Below the pieces are notes generated by a model that worked only from the letters and a program-made list of their open reading frames with translations, was not told where the DNA came from and did not search any database. Both the position numbers and the translations under genes were made by a program. From positions 124,001 through 188,000 of the forward strand of contig CBDDBK010000005.1 of the NCBI GenBank assembly GCA_965225715.1: a stretch of DNA of 64,000 bases, written 5' to 3'. The DNA comes from CBDDBK01 sp965225715. Its GTDB lineage: Bacteria; Bacteroidota; Bacteroidia; Cytophagales; Flammeovirgaceae. Shown in pieces: positions 35,598 to 42,889 of this stretch. Position 1 is the first letter of the stretch; every line of letters begins with the position of its first letter.

Positions 35598-36833
35598 TTA
35601 TCGTTTGCTCTCTTCTCTAAAGAATCGTTTTAATTCTTCTGTTTCAGCGAGAATATTATAGTTTTCCCAAAAGTTAGGGTCATTATTGTAAATTTTATCC
35701 ATGAGAGGATCTTTATATTTTATTCCACCCTTTTTAGCTCTTTTAGAAAATGGTTTTACCTTGACAGTATCTATTAGGGTTGTAATATATTCACTAGTCG
35801 CTGATATTGTATCTAAAAGCAATTTATCATAAGCTGTTGACTTTACAATTATATTTTGCAAATACCATTTTCCATTAAAAAGTTTATAATCACTTTCAAC
35901 ACTCCCATTATACCATTCAAGATTAATATTTTGGGCTTGTTCATTTCTATTTTTTATACCTCTCTTTGTATATACAGTATTTAATTTAGTAATAGCAAAA
36001 GATTTTGTATCAACGTATATATATCCTTTAGAAAAATCTGATAAATAAGTAATTACATAAACTTCACGTTCATTATACCTTGTGATTTCTTTTAAATTAT
36101 AAGTAATTACTTTTGAAAAAAACTTATCTTTTTTTGCAATAATATCATTTCCAAAACTAGAATAGATTCCTCCATTAAACTTGATTCCTACATGCTCTAA
36201 GGTTTTTTTTCTACTTTTGAGCATACGTATTTTTCTTTTTTTATTAGATGAGGCTATTAGATAAGACTCTTTATACGTTTTTAATAAAACTTCTAAAACA
36301 TATAAAGGTCCTGTATTTAGAGCAGTTTTTACTTCTCTATAAAAACCAACTAAATATACGGGCTTTGTCGAATAATTATTGGGTATTCTTTTAATAGCTT
36401 TTTTTATAATTTCTACTGCTCCGCCAGGTGTAACAATAACTTCTTTAAGTATTGTAGGGCTAATGCTTAAAATTACGTTTAGACTGTCTCTCAAATTATT
36501 TTCTAAATTAACTTTTGCATTATTATAACCTATACAAGAAACAATAAGACTTTTATAATTTTGACTGGAATCAATTTTTAGAATATAATAACCCTCTGAA
36601 TTAGAAACCGTACCAATGCTTGTATTTTCCAAATAAACATGGGCATAAGGGATAGATTCTTTGGTTTGTTTATCTGTAATATGTCCTCCAATTTCAATAA
36701 AAGACTGAGAACGAATCTCTAAACTTAAGAAAAGCAATAAAATAAACATAAAGCATAAGTTTAAATATAACTTTAGTAAATGTTTATTAAAAAAGAACTT
36801 TAAAAACTTACCACTATATATATTGTATTTCAT
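35598..36833 (-). CDS. CarboxypepD_reg-like surface protein 1
   Basis: 411 residues from ATG 36833, chosen because the signal peptide follows it (hydrophobic ~23-42, cleavage near IRSQ); an upstream ATG would overlap the peptide gene. The mature N-terminus is a carboxypeptidase-D regulatory-like beta-sandwich (GGHITDKQTKESIPYAHVYL, ENTSIGTVSNSEGYYILKID). A ~300-residue region follows with RIPNNY, LVGFYREVK and YVLEVLLKTYKESY, found in several Bacteroidota families of unknown role. The last 30 codons (DPNFWENYNILAETEELKRF and on) are identical to those of protein 2. Probably exported to the periplasm or surface and co-transcribed with P2. Link to peptide function is inference. Confidence 0.8.
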   Translation of the reverse strand: MKYNIYSGKFLKFFFNKHLLKLYLNLCFMFILLLFLSLEIRSQSFIEIGGHITDKQTKESIPYAHVYLENTSIGTVSNSEGYYILKIDSSQNYKSLIVSCIGYNNAKVNLENNLRDSLNVILSISPTILKEVIVTPGGAVEIIKKAIKRIPNNYSTKPVYLVGFYREVKTALNTGPLYVLEVLLKTYKESYLIASSNKKRKIRMLKSRKKTLEHVGIKFNGGIYSSFGNDIIAKKDKFFSKVITYNLKEITRYNEREVYVITYLSDFSKGYIYVDTKSFAITKLNTVYTKRGIKNRNEQAQNINLEWYNGSVESDYKLFNGKWYLQNIIVKSTAYDKLLLDTISATSEYITTLIDTVKVKPFSKRAKKGGIKYKDPLMDKIYNNDPNFWENYNILAETEELKRFFREESKR

Positions 36834-36882
36834 CACTTTTCTTATTTTTAAATAAAGGTATATTAAAGTTAGATGGAACATT

Positions 36883-37092
36883 TTAATATGGCACATTCAT
36901 AAAATCTGCCGTATTTCTATCCATTAGGCAAGGACAAGCATCACTCCAGCTACCCCCGCCTCCAAAAGTATCTGAAAACCAATTTTTAATGTTTCCCCAA
37001 GCTCTATTTAGCCATGACCCGCCTACGATACTTTTAAGTTCCTCCGAACTCAATTCTTGAACGCCATAGCGTTCTAATTTTAATTTAGACAT
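36883..37092 (-). CDS. Double-glycine leader peptide P2
   Basis: 69 residues. Leader MSKLKLERYGVQELSSEELK then SIVGG (21-25), almost identical to the P1 leader. The core of 44 residues is different in kind: Trp-rich (SWLNRAWGNIKNWFSDTF), then GGGGSWSDACPCLMDRNTA, with a CPC pair. It resembles a class II bacteriocin core in size and composition. Near-identical promoter and 5' UTR to P1 and P3. Followed after 49 bp by the CarboxypepD-like gene 1 start. Confidence 0.82.
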   Translation of the reverse strand: MSKLKLERYGVQELSSEELKSIVGGSWLNRAWGNIKNWFSDTFGGGGSWSDACPCLMDRNTADFMNVPY

Positions 37093-37158
37093 AATTTCAA
37101 AATTAATTTAATTAAAAATAAAAATTTACTATATTGCCAAGCCTTAGACTTGACTTTA

Positions 37159-37189
37159 CAAAAATAGAGTTGATTCAAAATTAGTCCAA
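37159..37189 (-). promoter_or_regulatory. Predicted promoter for P2
   Basis: TATTTTTG at 37159-37166 and TTG at 37187-37189 on the minus strand with a 20-nt spacer, immediately behind the stop of CarboxypepD-like gene 2. The sequence is nearly identical to the P1, P3 and P5 promoters. Confidence 0.6.
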
Positions 37190-37190
37190 A

Positions 37191-38390
37191 TTATCGCTTG
37201 CTCTCTTCTCTAAAGAATCGTTTTAATTCTTCTGTTTCAGCGAGAATATTATAATTTTCCCAAAAATTGGGGTCTTTGTTATCAATTTTGTTTACAAGCA
37301 CATTTCTATACCGTAGTCTTTCCTTTTTAGGAAAGGGTTTTACGTTGGTGGTGTCTATTTTTGTAGTGATATATTCAAAAGTAAGTAATACCGTATCTGA
37401 AATTGCTTTATCATAACCACGCTTTGCGGATACCACGCTTTGCAAATACCATTTATTATTAAATTGTTTGTAGTGAATATTAATACTTCCACCATACTCA
37501 TACCATCTTGGGGAATTATTAGAATTTTTATGAAGTTCATTTTGAACACTAACTTCTTCCTTAACAAGAGCATACGATTCTGTATCAACATATAAATAAC
37601 CTTTTGCTGTTATATTTACGACAGTAGTTTTAGGCTTATATGCTATTAAATAAACAGATCTTCCATTATATTTTATGATTGTTTCTATTTTAAAGTTAGC
37701 TATTGTGGTATCATGGAGTAGGTTTGCTCTTGCGCTTAAAGGGTCGTAAAGAAACATAAGGTGAATTCCACCGTAAAATTTAGCCCCTATCTTTTGGTTA
37801 ATTTTTTTCCTAGCTTTAATCATTTTAATATGTTCTTTAGGTTTAGATTTATAGATTTCATATTGATAAGGTTTTTTATAGGCTTTTAGTAAAACTTCCA
37901 ACACATATAAAAACCCGTTATTTAGAGACGATTTGGATTCGCGATAAAAACCAGTTAAATAGCTTGGATAAGTTTGGTAATTTTCGGGAATTCTTTTAAT
38001 AACTTCTTTTATAATTTCATCAGCACTTTTAGAGAAAACAGTAACTTCGTCAAGCACGGTGGCGCCTGGCTCTAAAACTATTCTTAAAGTTTTATTAATT
38101 GCATTTGATAGAGAAATATTGGTATTCTTATAACCAATGCAAGAGATTGATAAATTGTTAGAGGTGTAAAGCGAATCAACTTTCAAGAGGAAATAACCAT
38201 CTTGGTTAGAAACTGTACCAATACTGGTGCTATCCATATAAATATGGGTATATGGGACAGGTAACTGAGTTTCTTTATCAACTACCTGCCCATTGATTTG
38301 AAAGAAAGTTTGAGAATAAGCTATATGACCTACAAATAAAAAAAAGTATATATAAAAAATTCCAAACTTTTTTGGTGACCAATTATTCAT
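37191..38390 (-). CDS. CarboxypepD_reg-like surface protein 2
   Basis: 399 residues. Signal peptide ~12-26 (FGIFYIYFFLFVGHIAYSQ). CarboxypepD_reg-like domain with INGQVVDKETQLPVPYTHIY and STSIGTVSNQDGYFLLKVDS, then the same ~300-residue region as protein 1 (RIPENYQTYPSYLTGFYRES, YVLEVLLKAYKKPY). Middle divergent, C-terminal 30 codons and downstream DNA nearly identical to protein 1. The start lies 8 nt after the P3 stop, so P3 and this gene form an operon. Unknown function; a surface partner, receptor or immunity-related role is possible but unproven. Confidence 0.8.
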   Translation of the reverse strand: MNNWSPKKFGIFYIYFFLFVGHIAYSQTFFQINGQVVDKETQLPVPYTHIYMDSTSIGTVSNQDGYFLLKVDSLYTSNNLSISCIGYKNTNISLSNAINKTLRIVLEPGATVLDEVTVFSKSADEIIKEVIKRIPENYQTYPSYLTGFYRESKSSLNNGFLYVLEVLLKAYKKPYQYEIYKSKPKEHIKMIKARKKINQKIGAKFYGGIHLMFLYDPLSARANLLHDTTIANFKIETIIKYNGRSVYLIAYKPKTTVVNITAKGYLYVDTESYALVKEEVSVQNELHKNSNNSPRWYEYGGSINIHYKQFNNKWYLQSVVSAKRGYDKAISDTVLLTFEYITTKIDTTNVKPFPKKERLRYRNVLVNKIDNKDPNFWENYNILAETEELKRFFREESKR

Positions 38391-38398
38391 ACTAAAAT

Positions 38399-38587
38399 TT
38401 AGAAAATAATACCATCACCAGCACCACCAGGATAATTTGAGATAGCTGCTTTATAAAGCTTAACTGCATCAATAAAATCTACTACCGCATGATACCACCT
38501 GACTAAAAAACAGCCACCTTCCACATTTTTAAGTTTCTCCGAACTCAATTCTTGAACGCCATAGCGTTCTAATTTTAATTTAGTCAT
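38399..38587 (-). CDS. Double-glycine leader peptide P3
   Basis: 62 residues. Leader MTKLKLERYGVQELSSEKLK then NVEGG. Core of 37 residues: CFLVRWYHAVVDFIDAVKLY then KAAISNYPGGAGDGIIF, amphipathic followed by a glycine-rich tail and with a cysteine at core position 1. The promoter at 38654-38684 and the divergently oriented XRE gene with paired dyads stand upstream. First gene of the P3/CarboxypepD-2 unit. Confidence 0.82.
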   Translation of the reverse strand: MTKLKLERYGVQELSSEKLKNVEGGCFLVRWYHAVVDFIDAVKLYKAAISNYPGGAGDGIIF

Positions 38588-38653
38588 AATTTCAAAATTA
38601 ATTTAATTAAAAATAAAAATTTACTATATTGCCAAGCCTTAGACTTGACTTTA

Positions 38654-38684
38654 CAAAAATAAAGTTGATTCAAAATTAGTCCAA
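38654..38684 (-). promoter_or_regulatory. Predicted promoter for P3
   Basis: TATTTTTG (38654-38661) and TTG (38682-38684) on the minus strand, 20-nt spacer. It gives a ~60-nt leader before the P3 ATG. The operator-like dyads begin 20 bp upstream of its -33 element. Confidence 0.6.
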
Positions 38685-38703
38685 ATTATTAGAGGTTAAA
38701 ATA

Positions 38704-38739
38704 GTCGGTTTTCCTGACATCATGGTCGGATTTTTCGAC
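38704..38739. promoter_or_regulatory. Tandem operator-like dyads upstream of XRE copy 1
   Basis: GTCGGTTTTCCTGAC (38704-38718) and GTCGGATTTTTCGAC (38725-38739), each with GTC...GAC ends, start to start 21 bp apart, so both lie on the same face of the helix. They stand 26 bp before the XRE start codon and just upstream of the P3 promoter, between the two divergent genes. Likely binding sites for the XRE protein; inferred. Confidence 0.6.
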
Positions 38740-38764
38740 ATAGTATAATCAAACAGTTAAAACA

Positions 38765-39133
38765 ATGGATACGACAAACATTCTTAATAAAATTAGAGTT
38801 TTAAGAGATAAAAAAGGATTTTCCCAAGAGTATATGGCTCAACAATTTGGTATAGGTCGAACATCATACACTGATATAGAAAATGAGAATACTCAACTCA
38901 CATGGAAAACTATTGATGATATAGCCAAAATTTTAAAAGTTGATCCTTTATCCTTAGTCAGTGAAAAAGATATTGTTATTATAAACAGCCAAAATCAAAA
39001 TAATCAAGTAGCCCAAACGCTTCATAATTACCTTCCCGAAAAACTTCTTCAAAGCTATGAAAGCCAAATAGAACTTTTGGAAGAACAAAATGCCAACCTT
39101 AAAGTTGAAATTCAACGCTTGAAAAACGGTTAG
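38765..39133 (+). CDS. XRE-family transcriptional regulator, copy 1
   Basis: 122 residues. Helix-turn-helix of the Cro/C1 type at ~8-60: NKIRVLRDKKGFSQEYMAQQ, GIGRTSYTDIENENTQLTWK and TIDDIAKILKVDPLSL. A short linker follows, then a C-terminal coiled coil (~92-122, KLLQSYESQIELLEEQNANL), suggesting a dimer. Residues 1-~100 are identical to copy 2 at 41879; only the coil ends differ. Divergent from P3 with twin dyads between, so it probably controls itself and the peptide operon. Its stop meets the inverted head of an HlyD fragment. Confidence 0.88.
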   Translation: MDTTNILNKIRVLRDKKGFSQEYMAQQFGIGRTSYTDIENENTQLTWKTIDDIAKILKVDPLSLVSEKDIVIINSQNQNNQVAQTLHNYLPEKLLQSYESQIELLEEQNANLKVEIQRLKNG

Positions 39134-39136
39134 ACG

Positions 39137-39205
39137 TCTTCCCGCAAAATGAACTTCGCTGCTGTATTCTAATATTTCGGATGGAAAAATTTGTTTTTGG
39201 GACAT
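39137..39205 (-). pseudogene. HlyD adaptor head fragment, second copy
   Basis: From ATG 39205, only 4 nt after the stop of CarboxypepD-like gene 3: MSQKQIFPSEILEYSSEVHF then AGR. The first ~21 codons match the HlyD stub at 33508. It then runs into the opposite-strand XRE gene. It shows the ancestral order CarboxypepD-like gene, then hlyD. Confidence 0.8.
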
Positions 39206-39209
39206 GGAT

Positions 39210-41204
39210 TTAAAGTTTAAATTTGAATAAGAAACCTATGCTGAAATATACATTTTGACGAACAGGCAGTTCAGTTAATTCTTCATTGGCGTTTGTTAAA
39301 AATATGTCGTTATCATTCAAGGCTTTATTTGTCTTTTTTCGAGTCAGGAAAAAACCGCTTTTTTCCTGAAATAAAATCCCATCATATTGCTTTAATGGCA
39401 TAAAATAAACAGCTTCCCCTACCAAATCCCAACGGTGACTCAACTCCCAAGCTAGAGCCAAACGTGGCTGAAATACTAACCTCCGCTGTACTAAATGAAT
39501 AGCTATGCGCTGTGCATCAAATGTTTTTTTGTTAATTGTTAACTTTTGGCTATTATCAAAAGTGCCTAAACTCATTCTTAAATTGGTATAAGCCAAAGCT
39601 ATAGAAGGTCGGATGTGAAAAGGGCGATTCTTTCGAGAAAGGTTTAAATTATAACCTAAGCCTAAACTTAAATCTTCAAACTTATTTTTGTTTGGAAAAG
39701 TGGATTTTGTATTTAAACTGATAAACCAATTTGAAGAAAAATCATAAAAAATAGTACTGCTTAATCCTACAAGATAGAGAGGATTAGGAAATCTTTTTTC
39801 GGTATTAATTTCAAAATTACTATTGGAGTATCTCAATAAAATCCGATCTTTTTCAGGATATAAAGGCGCTAGAAATAAACTAAAATCACCTGAAAATTTG
39901 GAAAGAATAGTTAAGCGTTTTTGAAAAGATTCATATTTTCTGCTAACTTTTGTATTCTTAATAACTTGTGGAGGTTTAAAATCTGTTTTTTGAATTTGTT
40001 GATTTAATTTTTTATTTATAAATTGTTTTTGAAAATTGTTTGTATTAGAAATGATATTATTATTCCTCCAAAAATTTTGATCAAAAGTATCAATTTTATC
40101 AAGAAATATATCAGTATATTGAATTCTATTTTGATAATCTAAAGGCTTTATGTCTATAGTATCAATTTTAGTAGTAACATATTCAACTAAAGAAATAACA
40201 GAATCAGGAATTGTTTTGTCATAGCCACGCGCTTCACCCCATATACTATATAAATACCATTTTTGCCCTATCTTCCTGAAATTCACGTTTCGATTTGATT
40301 GGTACCATTTAAAAAATGGATTATTAGGAAATGGAAAATTAGAATTAAGAGTCTGTAACCCCTTTTTTGTAAACTTATATTCCGCCTTAATCATTGCATA
40401 AGAAGCTACATCTATGTAAATATAGCCGTTATAATTTCCAAATGAATTTGACTTTGACGTAAATTTAATAATGTAAACCTGTTTTTCATCATAAGTAGTT
40501 ATGTCTACCAATTGATAATCAAAATGTTTAAAATCTTTTTCATTTATAAATTCGAATCTTTTTATTATAAAATCATTATTATGAGGAAGATGAGGTCCTC
40601 CATAAAACTTAATTCGGCTTAATTTAAGACTGTCAAATTCTTTTTTCCGCCCTTTAAGCATTTTTATTTGACCTTTTTCGTGTTTTTTAGTATATGACTT
40701 TTTGTAAACCTCCAAGAGTGCTTCAAATATATATAAAATTCCTTTGGATAGACCATCATGAGATGTACGATAAAATCCCGTTAATATGGTTTCAGAAGTT
40801 GCATAATTTTCAGGTATTCGTCTAATGGCTTCCCGAATAATGTCTTCTATACTTTTTGGAGTAATAATAACTTGATTTAAAAGGGAATAAGATGGTTTTA
40901 AATTGATTTTGAAGCGTTTATTTTTAGTTATATTTTTAACTACTATCGTCGCATTATTATAACCTATACACGAAACAATAAGACTTTTATAATTTTGACT
41001 GGAATCAATTTTTAAAATATAATAACCCTCTGAATTAGAAACCGTACCAATGCTTGTATTTTCCAAATAAACATGGGCATAAGGAATAGATTCTTTGGTT
41101 TGTTCATCCACAATTTGCCCCTTAATTTGAAAAATGGTTTGAGCATGAGCAAAAAAAGAAGCTAAAATAAATAAGAATATTTGGCAATATTTAAATAAAT
41201 ACAT
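39210..41204 (-). CDS. CarboxypepD_reg-like protein 3 with C-terminal barrel-like extension
   Basis: 664 residues. Signal peptide ~1-21 (ending SFFAHAQ). CarboxypepD_reg-like domain nearly identical to protein 1 for ~60 residues (KESIPYAHVYLENTSIGTVS, NSEGYYILKIDSSQNYKSLI). The shared middle region (RIPENYATSETILTGFYRTS) follows. It carries an extra ~260 residues: a basic linker, then alternating-hydrophobic strands ending FSIGFLFKFKL, resembling an outer-membrane beta-barrel with a C-terminal strand. Lies downstream of P5-P4 on the same strand and upstream of an hlyD head. Likely an outer-membrane component; exact role unknown. Confidence 0.78.
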   Translation of the reverse strand: MYLFKYCQIFLFILASFFAHAQTIFQIKGQIVDEQTKESIPYAHVYLENTSIGTVSNSEGYYILKIDSSQNYKSLIVSCIGYNNATIVVKNITKNKRFKINLKPSYSLLNQVIITPKSIEDIIREAIRRIPENYATSETILTGFYRTSHDGLSKGILYIFEALLEVYKKSYTKKHEKGQIKMLKGRKKEFDSLKLSRIKFYGGPHLPHNNDFIIKRFEFINEKDFKHFDYQLVDITTYDEKQVYIIKFTSKSNSFGNYNGYIYIDVASYAMIKAEYKFTKKGLQTLNSNFPFPNNPFFKWYQSNRNVNFRKIGQKWYLYSIWGEARGYDKTIPDSVISLVEYVTTKIDTIDIKPLDYQNRIQYTDIFLDKIDTFDQNFWRNNNIISNTNNFQKQFINKKLNQQIQKTDFKPPQVIKNTKVSRKYESFQKRLTILSKFSGDFSLFLAPLYPEKDRILLRYSNSNFEINTEKRFPNPLYLVGLSSTIFYDFSSNWFISLNTKSTFPNKNKFEDLSLGLGYNLNLSRKNRPFHIRPSIALAYTNLRMSLGTFDNSQKLTINKKTFDAQRIAIHLVQRRLVFQPRLALAWELSHRWDLVGEAVYFMPLKQYDGILFQEKSGFFLTRKKTNKALNDNDIFLTNANEELTELPVRQNVYFSIGFLFKFKL

Positions 41205-41370
41205 TAGACTCTATGTTATAAAAACTTAGATGAGAGTATAATCTATACTTTGAAAATTTGGTTACTTGACAGAAAAATATAATATAGAATCTATTTGGTA
41301 ATACATTAAAAAGTATTTAGTGGTGTTATAAAAATATAATAATAATACTTTATACAGCACCACTTTAAGA

Positions 41371-41517
41371 TTAATAGTTTGCCCATCGTATGATTAAGGT
41401 TATCAGGACGAGAGTACCCATTGTTATAAGACAGCCAAGAAATCCACCTTTTATAGATTGTAATTCATCTTGATCTAATTCTTGAACATCATAGCGTTCT
41501 AAATTTGATTTAGACAT
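41371..41517 (-). CDS. Double-glycine leader peptide P4
   Basis: 48 residues with a diverged leader: MSKSNLERYDVQELDQDELQ then SIKGG. The core is 23 residues, FLGCLITMGTLVLITLIIRW then ANY, hydrophobic with one cysteine. It follows P5 after 37 bp with no separate copy of the conserved promoter, so P5 and P4 are probably co-transcribed; a two-peptide bacteriocin is conceivable. About 166 bp separate it from CarboxypepD-like gene 3. Confidence 0.75.
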   Translation of the reverse strand: MSKSNLERYDVQELDQDELQSIKGGFLGCLITMGTLVLITLIIRWANY

Positions 41518-41554
41518 AATTTTTTAAAGATTAAATTAAGATAATAAAAATAAA

Positions 41555-41701
41555 TTAAAGCAGTAAAGGTTTGACTATATAAAATACAGCTACAGCTGCT
41601 ATCGCAAATATTAAAGTACATAGTATACCACCTTCCACATTTTTAAGTTCCTCCGAACTCAATTCTTGAACGCCATAGCGTTCTAATTTTAATTTAGACA
41701 T
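41555..41701 (-). CDS. Double-glycine leader peptide P5
   Basis: 48 residues. Leader MSKLKLERYGVQELSSEELK then NVEGG, same as P1 apart from residue 2. Core of 23 residues: ILCTLIFAIAAVAVFYIVKP then LLL, hydrophobic, one cysteine. It has the conserved promoter and 5' UTR, and divergent XRE copy 2 lies upstream with the same twin dyads. P1, P4 and P5 all have 25-residue leaders and 23-residue cores. Confidence 0.8.
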   Translation of the reverse strand: MSKLKLERYGVQELSSEELKNVEGGILCTLIFAIAAVAVFYIVKPLLL

Positions 41702-41767
41702 AATTTTAAAATTAATTTAATTAAAAATAAAAATTTACTATATTGCCAAGCCTTAGACTTGACTTTA

Positions 41768-41798
41768 CAAAAATAGAGTTGATTCAAAATTAGTCCAA
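41768..41798 (-). promoter_or_regulatory. Predicted promoter for P5
   Basis: TATTTTTG (41768-41775) and TTG (41796-41798) on the minus strand with a 20-nt spacer. Fourth instance of the conserved module. Confidence 0.6.
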
Positions 41799-41817
41799 AT
41801 TATTAGAGGTTAAAATA

Positions 41818-41853
41818 GTCGGTTTTCCTGACATCATGGTCGGATTTTTCGAC
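41818..41853. promoter_or_regulatory. Tandem operator-like dyads upstream of XRE copy 2
   Basis: The same pair as at 38704: GTCGGTTTTCCTGAC (41818-41832) and GTCGGATTTTTCGAC (41839-41853), 21 bp apart, between divergent P5 and the XRE gene. Confidence 0.6.
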
Positions 41854-41878
41854 ATAGTATAATCAAACAGTTAAAACA

Positions 41879-42265
41879 ATGGATACGACAAACATTCTTA
41901 ATAAAATTAGAGTTTTAAGAGATAAAAAAGGATTTTCCCAAGAGTATATGGCTCAACAATTTGGTATAGGTCGAACATCATACACTGATATAGAAAATGA
42001 GAATACTCAACTCACATGGAAAACCATTGATGATATAGCCAAAATTTTAAAAGTTGATCCTTTATCCTTAGTCAGTGAAAAAGATATTGTTATTATAAAC
42101 AGCCAAAATCAAAATAATCAAGTAGCCCAAACGCTTCATAATTACCTTCCCGAAAAACTTCTTCAAAGCTATGAAAGCCAAATAGAACTTTTGGAAAAAC
42201 GAGTCGAAAGTTTAGAATCTGAAAATAAAAGATTAAAAAATGTAGAAACTTTGGAAAAGGTTTAA
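41879..42265 (+). CDS. XRE-family transcriptional regulator, copy 2
   Basis: 128 residues. Identical to copy 1 through the HTH and linker. The coiled-coil end differs (LEKRVESLESENKRLKNVET), so recombination has swapped or remodelled the tail. Divergent from P5 with the same intergenic sequence as copy 1. The downstream 10-bp hairpin at 42351 may end its transcript. Probably recognises the same dyads as copy 1, which would place both units under shared control. Confidence 0.88.
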   Translation: MDTTNILNKIRVLRDKKGFSQEYMAQQFGIGRTSYTDIENENTQLTWKTIDDIAKILKVDPLSLVSEKDIVIINSQNQNNQVAQTLHNYLPEKLLQSYESQIELLEKRVESLESENKRLKNVETLEKV

Positions 42266-42271
42266 ACTTTT

Positions 42272-42316
42272 ATATTCTAATATTTCGGATGGGAAAATTT
42301 GTTTTTGACGAAGCAT
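42272..42316 (-). pseudogene. HlyD adaptor head fragment, third copy
   Basis: Minus strand from ATG 42316: MLRQKQIFPSEILEY, 15 codons, then lost against the XRE gene end. DNA just upstream still resembles the end of CarboxypepD-like gene 3, so the same junction existed here. Confidence 0.65.
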
Positions 42317-42350
42317 ATTAGGTTTACAATTTGAATTAAGAAGCCTCTAA

Positions 42351-42374
42351 GAAGCCTCAAATAGTTGAGGCTTC
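42351..42374 (+). terminator. Hairpin, probable terminator of XRE copy 2
   Basis: GAAGCCTCAA and TTGAGGCTTC pair perfectly around ATAG. It is the strongest GC-containing hairpin in this part, 85 bp after the XRE stop. It lacks a long T run, so Rho-independent action is uncertain. Confidence 0.45.
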
Positions 42375-42515
42375 CATTAAAAAGTTTAAAAATATTAGTG
42401 GAAATTACTGTGCGTATAATACGCCAAAAAAAGATAAATGAAGCACGAAAAACCTAAAGCATAAAATACTTTTTTTCTATGCTTCCAAATTACATTTAAC
42501 ATAATCAACTAATTT

Positions 42516-42665
42516 TTATTTTATGATGATTTTGTTGCTTTTTGCACAGCTTTTTTGGGCTTCTTTATAACCCACGTAGCAATCATAGAAAAAACTTGAT
42601 AGAACATAAACACTTAATATTATCAAGCTTATGATGGCAATTTTATTCATTTTATTCATTTTCAT
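42516..42665 (-). CDS. Small membrane peptide, hypothetical
   Basis: 49 residues: MKMNKMNKIAIISLIILSVY, then VLSSFFYDCYVGYKEAQKSC and AKSNKIIIK. One membrane helix (~8-25) followed by a short hydrophilic tail with two cysteines. No double-glycine leader. It lies in the peptide locus just below a cysteine-rich fragment. A membrane-anchored immunity peptide would look like this, but nothing proves it. Codon use is plausible; could also be chance. Confidence 0.4.
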   Translation of the reverse strand: MKMNKMNKIAIISLIILSVYVLSSFFYDCYVGYKEAQKSCAKSNKIIIK

Positions 42666-42685
42666 TACTTTTGAAATTAAAAAGA

Positions 42686-42812
42686 TTACTCAAAAAACTC
42701 TTCTACCCATTCTGTAAATCGATAGAGCTGACAACCAAGCCATTTGCCAAAGTTATCACACCCAGAATAATCACAAGAGCATTCGCCCCCATTAATTTTG
42801 ACCAACTCATCT
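42686..42812 (-). pseudogene. Cysteine-rich double-glycine peptide remnant without a start
   Basis: The frame begins after a stop with DELVKINGG, the end of a double-glycine leader, followed by ECSCDYSGCDNFGKWLGCQL and YRFTEWVEEFFE. The core of 32 residues has four cysteines. The leader start is missing; an in-frame TTG would give only MVKINGG. Probably a sixth peptide gene that lost its 5' end. Confidence 0.45.
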
Positions 42813-42889
42813 TATTTATAATATAGTTGTTGTCAAATACTTACAAATATAAACATTTTTAATATATTCAGTATCAAATCCGGGCAAGT

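Noticed and set aside
38765..39133. XRE gene as the antitoxin of a toxin-antitoxin pair
   Set aside because: No small toxin-like gene is adjacent; the partners are divergent double-glycine peptides, and the paired dyads fit a plain regulator better.
38954..39136. Minus-strand frame extending the HlyD fragment to 83 residues
   Set aside because: Only the first ~23 codons are HlyD-like; the rest is antisense to the XRE coiled-coil region.
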